Assembly: GCF_000020125.1 (NCBI RefSeq)
Contig: NC_010676.1
Location: 2,914,001-2,978,000, forward strand
Source: Paraburkholderia phytofirmans PsJN
GTDB lineage: Bacteria > Pseudomonadota > Gammaproteobacteria > Burkholderiales > Burkholderiaceae
DNA: 64,000 nucleotides
Direction of reading: 5' to 3'
This document shows, in pieces, positions 16,675 through 24,582 of the stretch. Every line of letters begins with the position of its first letter. Position 1 is the stretch's first letter. A model generated the notes under the pieces. The model worked only from the letters and a program-made list of their open reading frames with translations. It searched no databases and was not told where the DNA came from. The translations under genes were made by a program, and so were the position numbers.

Positions 16675-18333
16675 ATGGAGCAACGCGTCCTTATTCTTGC
16701 GCCGTTCGGCCGCGACGCCGATGTGATTGCCGAAGTGCTGCACAAAGATAAGCGCCTCTGCGTGGCATGCCGCGATGCCGACACGCTCACCGCGGCACTG
16801 GACGCCGGTGCGGGCAGCGCGTTGATCGCCGAGGAGGCGCTCGCGGGCAATCATGCGGCCCGCTTGTTCGACTGGCTCGAACAGCAGCCGGCGTGGTCGG
16901 ATTTCCCGTTTATTCTGCTCGCCGCCTCACGCCTCGGACATCGCTCCGAACGCGGCCTCGAAGTGCTTGAACGGCTCGGCAACGTGGTCGTGCTTGAACG
17001 GCCGCTGAATTCGGAGACGCTGCGGCGCGCGGTGGCGTCGTCGTTGCGCGCACGCGCGCGGCAATACGAATCGCGCCGCCATCTGGCCGAGCGGATCGAA
17101 GCGCAAGAGGCGCTGGTGCAATTGAACGACTCGCTGGAAAGCCGTATTGCCGAACGCACTCAGGAACTGGCCTCCGCCAACAACCGCCTGATGATGGAAA
17201 TTCACGAGCGCGCCAAAGTCCAGGCGGTGCTGGTGCAATCGCAGAAGATGGAAGCGCTCGGGCAACTCACCGGCGGCATCGCGCACGACTTCAATAATCT
17301 GCTGAACGTCATCATGGTCAACGCGGAACTGATCGCGCGAGTGAGCAGCGATGAGCGCCTTCGCGGCATGGCCGCCACCGTCAAACGCGCGACCCAACGC
17401 GGCGCGAAACTGACGGGACAGTTGCTGACTTTCTCGCGCAACAGCAACCTCGATCTGAAAGCGGTAGACGTAGTAGCGTTGCTGCAAGGCATGCGCGACA
17501 TCATCACCGTGTCGCTCGGCTCGAGCATCCGTTATACCAACGAGTTCGATGGCGATGAGATGTGGACTCAGGCCGACGCCAATCAACTCGAACTGGCCAT
17601 TCTCAACCTCGCCATCAACGCGCGCGATGCGATGCCGGGCGGCGGCCAGCTCGGCATTCGCGTGAGGCAGCGCGAGGCGCCCGATCAGACACTCGCTGAG
17701 GGCCGCTACGTGGTGGTCGAAGTCGCCGATACCGGCTCGGGTGTGCCGCCCGATGTGGTGTCGCGCGTGTTCGATCCGTTCTTCACCACCAAGCCGATCG
17801 GCAAGGGCACGGGACTCGGCTTGAGCCAGGTCTACGGCATTGCGAGGCAGGCCGGCGGCACCGCGCGTCTGTTTAGCGAGGAAGGCGTGGGCACCACTGT
17901 CGAGCTCTGGTTGCCGTTGCGCGAACGCGTGGCGCCGCAGGCCGAGGCGGCGTCGGATGCCGAAGCAAACGTGGTCGGCGAAAAGCGGGTGCTGGTGGTC
18001 GAAGACGACAGCGAGGTGCGCGCCATGCTGGTCGAGTCGCTAAGAATGCTTGGCTACACCGTGACCGAAGCCGCCGACGGACGCACAGGCCTGAACCGCT
18101 TGCAGGACGACAACCCAGACTTGCTGATGGTGGACTTCGCGATGCCCGGCATGAACGGGATCGATGTGATCGCCGAGGCGCGCAAGATGCGCGAGGATTT
18201 GCCGGTGATCCTTGCAACGGGTTATGCGGACGTGGACATCTCCGGGCTGGCGGTGAAGCGCTGCACGATTTTACGCAAGCCATTCCAGCTGGACGATCTG
18301 GCGCGCACGGTCAGACTCGGGCTCGCGGCCTGA
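16675..18333 (+). CDS. Hybrid histidine kinase with N-terminal pseudo-receiver and C-terminal receiver
   Basis: 552 residues. Residues 1-120 look like a receiver-type alpha/beta fold that lacks an obvious phospho-acceptor Asp (GSALIAEEAL at the expected strand). A coiled-coil (about 125-190) leads to HisKA with the phospho-accepting H204 in GGIAHDFNNLL. The HATPase domain has N box LAINARDAMPGG, G1 DTGSGVP, F box FDPFFTTK and G2 GKGTGLGLSQV. A C-terminal receiver starts at VLVVEDD, with acceptor D487 in LLMVDFAMPGMNG and the conserved Lys in ILRKPF. There is no membrane segment, so the input is cytosolic, probably the KaiC-like ATPase encoded just upstream. No DNA-binding output domain is present. 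Confidence 0.92.
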   Translation: MEQRVLILAPFGRDADVIAEVLHKDKRLCVACRDADTLTAALDAGAGSALIAEEALAGNHAARLFDWLEQQPAWSDFPFILLAASRLGHRSERGLEVLERLGNVVVLERPLNSETLRRAVASSLRARARQYESRRHLAERIEAQEALVQLNDSLESRIAERTQELASANNRLMMEIHERAKVQAVLVQSQKMEALGQLTGGIAHDFNNLLNVIMVNAELIARVSSDERLRGMAATVKRATQRGAKLTGQLLTFSRNSNLDLKAVDVVALLQGMRDIITVSLGSSIRYTNEFDGDEMWTQADANQLELAILNLAINARDAMPGGGQLGIRVRQREAPDQTLAEGRYVVVEVADTGSGVPPDVVSRVFDPFFTTKPIGKGTGLGLSQVYGIARQAGGTARLFSEEGVGTTVELWLPLRERVAPQAEAASDAEANVVGEKRVLVVEDDSEVRAMLVESLRMLGYTVTEAADGRTGLNRLQDDNPDLLMVDFAMPGMNGIDVIAEARKMREDLPVILATGYADVDISGLAVKRCTILRKPFQLDDLARTVRLGLAA

Positions 18334-18350
18334 GTCACGCGGACCTAACG

Positions 18351-18380
18351 AACCCGCGCGCATGTCAATGCGCGCGGGTT
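18351..18380 (+). terminator. 13-bp perfect hairpin after the kinase gene
   Basis: A 13-bp perfect stem (AACCCGCGCGCAT with its complement) around a 4-nt loop, 17 bp past the kinase stop codon. The flank is GC-rich rather than U-rich, so it may act as an mRNA 3'-end stabiliser or a weak terminator. It separates the kaiC-kinase unit from the efflux operon. Confidence 0.55.
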
Positions 18381-18452
18381 GCGCCGCACCGCCATAAAAA
18401 ATTCCGGAATCAATAGTTTGCTAACGAATTTTTTGCAAATACAATACCGGCC

Positions 18453-18929
18453 ATGTCGAATCTCGATATCTTGCGCCGGACAGTCAGCAGCACCCTGGTC
18501 GTCGCCGCCCGAAAATGGCGACGCACGAGCCATGGCGTGCTGGCAACCTTCAATGTCTCTGAGGCGTGCGCCACGCCGCTCCTGACCGCCAGCCGGCTCG
18601 GCTCGGCCGTGCGCCAGGTCACGCTCGCCGATCACATTGGTATTGAAGGGCCCTCGCTCGTGCGGCTGCTCGATCAACTGTGCGCCGCGGGCCTGATGCG
18701 TCGCGACGAAGACCCCGAAGACCGGCGCGCGAAAACCGTGGTACTCACCGAAGAAGGCCGCGCCGTCACCGCGAAAATGGAAGAAGAACTGGTCACGCTG
18801 CGGGCGCAAGCGTTAAAAGGCGTCTCGCGCAGCGATCTCGAAGCGACCTTGCGCGTGCTCGCCGCATTCACGGCCGACGCCGCCGAGCGCGCCGAGCAGA
18901 ACAACGATCGCAGCGGCGAGCCGGCGTAA
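18453..18929 (+). CDS. MarR-family regulator of the efflux operon
   Basis: 158 residues with the MarR winged helix: recognition region TLADHIGIEGPSLVRLLDQL followed by the wing AGLMRRDEDPEDRRAKTVVLTEEG, which is very typical. The N-terminal dimerisation helix is RRTVSSTLVVAARKWRR. It lies 6 bp before the FUSC gene and is co-directional, so it probably represses its own operon and is released by an aromatic ligand, as known for MarR proteins next to aromatic-acid efflux genes. The upstream 120 bp is AT-rich (AATTCCGGAATC palindrome region) and must hold the operon promoter. Confidence 0.92.
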   Translation: MSNLDILRRTVSSTLVVAARKWRRTSHGVLATFNVSEACATPLLTASRLGSAVRQVTLADHIGIEGPSLVRLLDQLCAAGLMRRDEDPEDRRAKTVVLTEEGRAVTAKMEEELVTLRAQALKGVSRSDLEATLRVLAAFTADAAERAEQNNDRSGEPA

Positions 18930-18935
18930 CGGTCG

Positions 18936-21038
18936 ATGGTCTACCCTTCCCTTCGCGACTGGCTGTTTTCGGTCAAGACATTTGCCGCGGCGATGATCGC
19001 GCTCTACATCGGCCTCGCGCTCGAACTGCCGCGGCCTTATTGGGCGATGGCCACCGTCTACATCGTGTCGAATCCGTTTGTGGGCGCGACGCGCTCCAAG
19101 GCGCTCTATCGTGCGCTCGGCACCATGCTCGGCGCTTCGGCAGCGGTGCTGCTGGTGCCGCCCTTCGTCGAATCGCCCTATCTGTTCAGCGTGATCGTGG
19201 CGCTCTGGACCGGCACGATGCTGTATCTGGCCGTCTCCGATCGCACCGCGCGCAGCTACGTGTTCCTGCTGGCCGGTTATACGATGCCGATCATCGCGCT
19301 GCCCTCGGTGACCAATCCGGGCGGCGTGTTCGATCTCGCGGTCAGCCGTACCGAGGAGATCACGCTCGGCATTGTCTGCGCGAGCATTGTCGGCAGCGCG
19401 CTGTTTCCAAGCCGGCTTGCGCCCACGATCATCAAACAGACCGACGCATGGTTTCGCGACGCCGCGTTCTACGCAACCGAAACGCTCTCCGGCCGGCTTG
19501 CCGGCTCGGCCATTTCGGGTGCGCGGCAACGCATCGCGGCCACCATCAACGGCCTTGAATTGCTGCTCAGCCAACTGGCCTACGATCACACGCGGCCCGA
19601 CATACTGGCGCGCGCGCATGAACTGCGCGGGCGCATGCAGTTGCTGCTGCCCATCATGTCCTCGCTCGCCGATCCGCTGATCGCGCTCTACAACAGCGGC
19701 CGGCAGACGTGGCCCGAAGGGCTGGAAAGCCTGCTCGCCGACGTCATCAAATGGTTCAACGAGCCGATGCCCGCCGTGAGCGAGGGCTATCACCCGGACC
19801 GGACGGCCGACGCATTGCGCGAGCGCATCGCGGCGATGCAACCGCCGCCGTCCGCGCTCGCGGGCTGGGATGGCGCGCTGCTCTCGAACGCGTTGTGGCG
19901 CATGAAGCAGGTGATCGATGTCTGGCAGGACTGCCGCTCGCTGCGCATCATCATCACGCGGGAAGAAGGCTCGTGGCGTCCGCGCTTCCGCCATTGGCGG
20001 CTGGGCGGCACGGAGCGCTTCTACGATCGCGGCATCATGCTGTTCTCGACCGGCACGGCTGCGGCGGCCGTGGTTCTTGCGTGCAGTTTATGGATCGGCT
20101 CGGGCTGGAACGACGGAGCGAGCGCCGTCACGCTCGCGGCCGTGGCATGCTGCTTCTTCGCGGCGCTCGACGAGCCCGCGCCGTTCATCTTCCGCTTCTT
20201 CGTGGCGACCGCCATTAGCGTGGTGGCGGCGGGCGTCTATCTGTTCGTCGTGCTGCCGCATGTGCATGACTTTCCCATGCTGGTGATCATGTTCGCCGCG
20301 CCGTTCATCTTCGTCGGCACGCTGATTCCACGCCCGCAGTTCAACCTCGCCACGGTGCTGGTCGCCGTGAACACGGCCACCTTCATCAGCATTCAGGATG
20401 CTTACGACGCCAACTTCCTGGTGTTCCTGAACAGCAACATCGCAGGCCTCGCCGGCTTGCTCTACGCGTATCTGTGGACGCGCGCAACGCGGCCGTTCGG
20501 CGCCGAACTCGCGGCGGCCCGTCTGTTGCGTTCGAGCTGGGCCGACGTGGCGCTCACGGCGTCGACACGGCCGATAGAAGATCCGCGCAATCTCGCCGCG
20601 CGCATGCTCGACCGCCTGATGCAACTGATCCCGCGCCTTGCCGCGACGGATGACCATCGTCATCCGTCGATCGAAAGCTTTCGCGATCTGCGCATCGCCT
20701 TCAACGCACTCGATCTGCGCCGCCTGACCCACAAGCTGGGCGGCGACGCGCCGGCCGCGATCGATCACGTGCTCGACGACGTGCGGCAGTACTATGAAAG
20801 CTGCGTGGATCGCCGCAAGCGCGAGCCGGTGCCGGAGAGCCTGATGTCGTCGATCGACGCCGCCGTGGCGCGCGTGACGGCACAAGGGCTCGCCAACGCA
20901 GGGGCGCCGAGCGCGACCTCGCAAACGTCGGCGCGCCGGTTGCGCGAGGCTCTGCACGCGCTGGTCGGCTTGCGTCTTTCGCTGTTTCCGGCCACGCTGA
21001 CGCAACCCGCGCCGCCCGAACCGGAGGCCGCTGCCTGA
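18936..21038 (+). CDS. FUSC-family inner-membrane efflux protein
   Basis: A 700-residue protein with two membrane blocks (about residues 10-160 and 365-520) separated and followed by soluble helical regions, the AaeB/FusC layout. Typical sequences are LELPRPYWAMATVYIVSNPFVGATRSKA near the N-terminus and PAPFIFRFFVATAISVVAAG in the second block. With DUF1656, HlyD and NodT partners it should form a trans-envelope pump for aromatic carboxylic acids (p-hydroxybenzoate or fusaric acid type); the actual substrate cannot be told from sequence. Confidence 0.93.
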   Translation: MVYPSLRDWLFSVKTFAAAMIALYIGLALELPRPYWAMATVYIVSNPFVGATRSKALYRALGTMLGASAAVLLVPPFVESPYLFSVIVALWTGTMLYLAVSDRTARSYVFLLAGYTMPIIALPSVTNPGGVFDLAVSRTEEITLGIVCASIVGSALFPSRLAPTIIKQTDAWFRDAAFYATETLSGRLAGSAISGARQRIAATINGLELLLSQLAYDHTRPDILARAHELRGRMQLLLPIMSSLADPLIALYNSGRQTWPEGLESLLADVIKWFNEPMPAVSEGYHPDRTADALRERIAAMQPPPSALAGWDGALLSNALWRMKQVIDVWQDCRSLRIIITREEGSWRPRFRHWRLGGTERFYDRGIMLFSTGTAAAAVVLACSLWIGSGWNDGASAVTLAAVACCFFAALDEPAPFIFRFFVATAISVVAAGVYLFVVLPHVHDFPMLVIMFAAPFIFVGTLIPRPQFNLATVLVAVNTATFISIQDAYDANFLVFLNSNIAGLAGLLYAYLWTRATRPFGAELAAARLLRSSWADVALTASTRPIEDPRNLAARMLDRLMQLIPRLAATDDHRHPSIESFRDLRIAFNALDLRRLTHKLGGDAPAAIDHVLDDVRQYYESCVDRRKREPVPESLMSSIDAAVARVTAQGLANAGAPSATSQTSARRLREALHALVGLRLSLFPATLTQPAPPEPEAAA

Positions 21039-21086
21039 TGCGCTCATGCCGTCGCCCATTTCCTTTCCTCTTGCCCACCTCCCGCG

Positions 21087-21296
21087 ATGATCGGTGAAAT
21101 CGATATCTTCGGCGTGTTCGTGCCGGCCGTGCTCGTGCTGATGTTGATCGCGTATCTGATCAACCTGGCCGTTCGCACGGTGCTCGCGCGCGTCGGCTTT
21201 TACCGCTTCGTCTGGCATCGCTCCATCTTCGATCTCGGCATCTATGTGCTGGTGCTGGGCCTTGTCGTCGTCGTTTCGCACAGACTAATAACGTGA
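21087..21296 (+). CDS. DUF1656 small membrane protein (AaeX-like)
   Basis: 69 residues with two hydrophobic segments (VFVPAVLVLMLIAYLINLAV and DLGIYVLVLGLVVVVSH), the pattern of DUF1656/AaeX proteins that sit between FUSC and HlyD genes. The stop codon overlaps the GTG start of the adaptor gene, so the two are translationally coupled. Confidence 0.9.
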   Translation: MIGEIDIFGVFVPAVLVLMLIAYLINLAVRTVLARVGFYRFVWHRSIFDLGIYVLVLGLVVVVSHRLIT

Positions 21297-22303
21297 AAAA
21301 AACCTGGTTCTCCGTCGGTCAAATTCTGCTGACCCTGATCGTCGTCGTCGCCGCGGCCCTCGTGCTGTGGAAACTGGTTGGCTACTACATGTTCGCGCCG
21401 TGGACTCGCGACGGACACGTGCGCGCCGACGTGATCCAGGTCGCACCGGACATCTCGGGACTGATTACGTCCGTCGACGTAGTGGACAACCAGCAGGTCA
21501 AGCAAGGCCAGGTGCTGTTCGTGATCGATCAGGCCCGCTACACGCTCGCGCTGCGCCAGGCGCAGGCCACCGCGCAACAACGTCGTGCCACGCTCGATCA
21601 GGCGCGCCGCGAAGACGCGCGTAATCGCAAGCTCGGCAACCTGGTCGCGGCGGAGGTGTCGGAAGAAAGCCGCTCGCGCGTCGAGACTGGGGAAGCCGCG
21701 CTCGCCGACGCGAACGTAGCGATCGACACCGCGAAGCTGAATCTGCAACGCGCCACGATCATGAGTCCGGTCGACGGTTATCTGAACGACCGCGCGCCGC
21801 GCGTCGGCGAATATGTCGCGGCGGGGCGCGCGGTGGTCGCGGTGGTCGATATGCATTCGTTCCGCGTCGACGGGTATTTCGAGGAAACCAAGCTGCGTGG
21901 CATCGACATCGGCCAGCCGGTCGATATCAAGGTGATGGGCGAACCGGCGGTGTTGCGCGGACATGTGCAGAGTATCGTCGCCGCAATCGAGGATCGGGAC
22001 CGCACGCAAGGTTCGAATCTGCTGCCGAATGTGAATCCGGCTTTCAGTTGGGTGCGGCTCGCGCAACGGATTCCGGTGCGTGTGGCGCTCGATGAAGTGC
22101 CTGCGGATTTCCGCATGATCGCGGGGCGCACGGCGACTGTGTCGGTGCGTGATTTGTCGCCTGGCGGTAAGAAGCATCCGGATGCGGGGGCGTCGGGTGC
22201 GGTGGCGGCTTCGTCGTCGGCGTCGGCTGTTTCTACTGGCTCGGCTGCTTCGGCTGCACAGCCGGCGTCGGCGGCGGTCTCATCATCGGGCGCCTCGCAA
22301 TGA
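21293..22303 (+). CDS. HlyD-type periplasmic adaptor of the efflux pump
   Basis: A 336-residue membrane-fusion protein: one N-terminal membrane anchor (about 8-28), a biotinyl-lipoyl half motif (HVRADVIQVAPDISGLITSVDV), a short alpha hairpin (residues 80-145), the second half motif (TIMSPVDGYLNDRAPRVGEYV) and a beta-barrel domain. The last ~45 residues are an Ala/Ser/Gly-only tail not usual for the family. GTG start overlaps the DUF1656 stop (GTGA); its own stop overlaps the start of the outer-membrane gene (ATGA). Confidence 0.93.
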   Translation: MKKTWFSVGQILLTLIVVVAAALVLWKLVGYYMFAPWTRDGHVRADVIQVAPDISGLITSVDVVDNQQVKQGQVLFVIDQARYTLALRQAQATAQQRRATLDQARREDARNRKLGNLVAAEVSEESRSRVETGEAALADANVAIDTAKLNLQRATIMSPVDGYLNDRAPRVGEYVAAGRAVVAVVDMHSFRVDGYFEETKLRGIDIGQPVDIKVMGEPAVLRGHVQSIVAAIEDRDRTQGSNLLPNVNPAFSWVRLAQRIPVRVALDEVPADFRMIAGRTATVSVRDLSPGGKKHPDAGASGAVAASSSASAVSTGSAASAAQPASAAVSSSGASQ

Positions 22304-23826
22304 AGCTGCCGCGCGCCCTGCCCTTATTGCCGTTGCTGCCTCTGCTGCCGTTGGCGGTTGCGCTCAACGGCTGCATGAACGTCGGTCCCAACTACTCGCT
22401 GCCGCAACAGGCGCTCGTCAACGCTCCGCTTGCCAACGCGCCGATCGAAGGCGCTGACACGTCCCTCACGACGCGCCAGAGCGTGCCGCCCGTATGGTGG
22501 AAGCTGTACGACGATCCGGTGCTGAACGGACTCGTCGACCAGGCGCTGCAATCGAACACCGACTTGCGCGTCGCGGCGGCTAATCTTGCGCGCTCGCGTG
22601 AAGCGTTGGGTGTAGCGCAGGCACAGGGCGGTTTTTCCGGCAAGAGTTCGGCGGTAATCGAACGCGCGCAGGAATCCGCCGAGCAATACTTGCTCACCGA
22701 AAAGCTGCCGGTCGTCAACGAAGGCGATATCGGCATCAGCATCTCGTATGAAATCGATCTGTTCGGCAAGTTGCGGCGCGGCGTGGAAGCGGCGCAAGCG
22801 GACACCGAGTCGGTACAGGCCGCCGCCGATCTCGCGCGGATCACCGTAGTGGCGGACGTGGTGCGCTCTTACGTCGAGCAATGTTCGGCCGCCGAGGAAC
22901 TCAGGATCGCGCAACAGTCGCTGGCGCTGCAGAAACAGCGCGTGGACGTCTCGCGCCGCCTGCGCGACGCGGGCCGCGGCAATCAACCCGACGTAACGCG
23001 TGGGCAGACCCAGGTCGATACGTTGTCGGCGGATATCCCGCGTTATATGGCGCGTCGCAAGATCGCGCAGTACCGGCTCGCGGCGCTGCTCGCGCGCGCG
23101 CCTTCGGATCTGCCGCCGGCCGTGCTCGCGTGCGACAGGCTGCCGCAACTGCGCCAGCCGATTCCGATCGGCGACGGCGCCGCGCTGCTCAAGCGCCGGC
23201 CGGATGTGCGCGAGGCTGAGCGTGAATTGGCGGCATCCACGGCGCGGATCGGTGTCGCTACCGGAGCGCTGTATCCGACGGTGAGCATCGGTGCGTCGGC
23301 GGGCTTGACCGGCGTTCTGGAAGACCTCGGCACATCGCCCACGGCGCGCTGGGGCTTCGGTCCGTTGATCAGTTGGCAGTTCCCCACGAACGGTGCGCGT
23401 GGCCGTGTGCGTGAAGCGCAGGCGTCGAGCCAGGTGGCGTTGGCGAAGTTCGATGGCGTGGTGCTGACCGCGTTGCGCGAAACCGAAACCAATCTCGCGA
23501 CCTATTCGTCGGATTACGCACGCGCCGATGCGCTGCGTGCCGCGGTCAAGTCGGCGAGCGAGTCCGCGGATGAAACGCACCGGCTGTATCGCGCGGGACG
23601 TGAGTCGTTTATTTCGGATCTGGATGCGACGCGCACGTTGACGTCCACGAAGTCTCAGGCAGCAGCTGCGGAGGGTCAGGTGGCCATCGATCAGGTCAAC
23701 CTGTTCCTCGCGCTTGGTGGCGGTTGGGAAGTTGATCCGCGGAATGCTTCGGTTGGTTCCACGTCTGCGGCGGCGGTGCCGGTCAAGGCAACGCCAACGG
23801 TTGCAACGAAAGCGAAAGCGCCTTGA
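22300..23826 (+). CDS. NodT-family outer-membrane efflux lipoprotein
   Basis: A 508-residue TolC-like channel with a lipoprotein signal: a Leu/Pro-rich core and lipobox LNG-C25. Two OEP repeats follow (starting PPVWWKLYDDPVLNGLVDQAL and VLKRRPDVREAERELAAS-like, the latter read as LLKRRPDVREAERELAAS). A C-terminal Ala/Val/Lys-rich tail follows the last repeat. It is the outer-membrane exit for the FUSC/HlyD pump and the last gene of the operon. Confidence 0.93.
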   Translation: MKLPRALPLLPLLPLLPLAVALNGCMNVGPNYSLPQQALVNAPLANAPIEGADTSLTTRQSVPPVWWKLYDDPVLNGLVDQALQSNTDLRVAAANLARSREALGVAQAQGGFSGKSSAVIERAQESAEQYLLTEKLPVVNEGDIGISISYEIDLFGKLRRGVEAAQADTESVQAAADLARITVVADVVRSYVEQCSAAEELRIAQQSLALQKQRVDVSRRLRDAGRGNQPDVTRGQTQVDTLSADIPRYMARRKIAQYRLAALLARAPSDLPPAVLACDRLPQLRQPIPIGDGAALLKRRPDVREAERELAASTARIGVATGALYPTVSIGASAGLTGVLEDLGTSPTARWGFGPLISWQFPTNGARGRVREAQASSQVALAKFDGVVLTALRETETNLATYSSDYARADALRAAVKSASESADETHRLYRAGRESFISDLDATRTLTSTKSQAAAAEGQVAIDQVNLFLALGGGWEVDPRNASVGSTSAAAVPVKATPTVATKAKAP

Positions 23827-23830
23827 AGCA

Positions 23831-23876
23831 CGCTGCGTCCCGCAGCGACGCACGCTAAGCTTACGAATTATTTTTT
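23831..23876 (+). terminator. Putative terminator of the efflux operon
   Basis: CGCTGCG pairs perfectly with CGCAGCG around a 3-nt loop, 4 bp past the stop codon. A T-run (TTTTTT) lies 22 bp downstream, further than usual for an intrinsic terminator, so confidence is moderate. Confidence 0.45.
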
Positions 23877-23944
23877 ACTTTCTTTCTTTTGCCTTTCATT
23901 TCGGGTTAAATACATGTCACCAACCACTCAATACGGGGACATGT

Positions 23945-24037
23945 ATGTCGCAATTCATGAAAAGCGCAGCCACGCTAGGCGGCTGCATTGGCATTTTTAC
24001 GGCGGTCGTCGCCGTGGTGGAATTGCTGGCAGGTTGA
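23945..24037 (+). CDS. Possible 30-residue single-helix membrane peptide
   Basis: An ATG preceded by GGGGA at about 6-nt spacing opens a 30-codon frame. The first half is MSQFMKSAATLGG; the second half, IGIFTAVVAVVELLAG, would make one membrane helix. The 100 bp upstream is AT-rich, like a promoter. It is an isolated small gene between the efflux operon and convergent iorA. No homologue is known to me; coding status is uncertain. Confidence 0.4.
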   Translation: MSQFMKSAATLGGCIGIFTAVVAVVELLAG

Positions 24038-24089
24038 GCGTACGCGGCGATTTTTGCGTTAGCTGCTGACGCGAAACAAGCCGGCGGCG

Positions 24090-24551
24090 TTACGCGGGGC
24101 GGCGCAGTGCCGCCGCCTGATGGATCGCCGCCCGTACCCTCGGATAGGTGCCGCAACGGCACACAATGTGCGACATTGCCGCGTCGATGTCGGCGTCCGT
24201 CGGTTTGGGCTTGTGCTTGAGCAGCGCGCAGGCCGCCATCAGTTGGGCGCTCTGGCAATAGCCGCACTGCACCACATCGAGATCGATCCACGCGGTCTTC
24301 AATGCCTGTGCTTCAGGACCCTGCAAACCCTCGATGGTCGTGATCTTCTGCGTGTGAAGGCTCGACATGAGCGTCTGACAGGCGAAGCACGGTTCGCCGT
24401 CCACATGAATCGTGCACGCGCCGCAAATGCCAACGCCGCAACCGAACTTGGTGCCCGTCATGCCGAGTTCGCAACGCAGCACCCACAGAAGCGGCATGTC
24501 CGGCTCGCTCTGCACCGCGACTGCCCGGCCGTTGATATTCAGCGATCCCAT
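24090..24551 (-). CDS. iorA: [2Fe-2S] subunit of a molybdenum oxidoreductase (isoquinoline 1-oxidoreductase type)
   Basis: 153 residues with the two iron-sulfur domains of the xanthine-oxidase family small subunit. The plant-type cluster Cys are C38, C43, C46 and C58 (CGVGICGAC...CFAC). The C-terminal four-helix domain Cys are C96, C99, C131 and C133 (CGYCQ and CRCGTY). It passes electrons from the molybdenum centre of the large subunit encoded 31 bp upstream. There is no FAD subunit gene, which fits the IorAB group that donates to a cytochrome or quinone instead. Confidence 0.92.
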   Translation of the reverse strand: MGSLNINGRAVAVQSEPDMPLLWVLRCELGMTGTKFGCGVGICGACTIHVDGEPCFACQTLMSSLHTQKITTIEGLQGPEAQALKTAWIDLDVVQCGYCQSAQLMAACALLKHKPKPTDADIDAAMSHIVCRCGTYPRVRAAIHQAAALRRPA

Positions 24552-24582
24552 GGCTGCCTCCTGTTTTTGAATTCGGCGTGCT

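Noticed and set aside
18813..19994. 393-codon minus-strand frame opposite the FUSC gene
   Set aside because: Arg/Gly/His-rich shadow of the well-supported FUSC gene.
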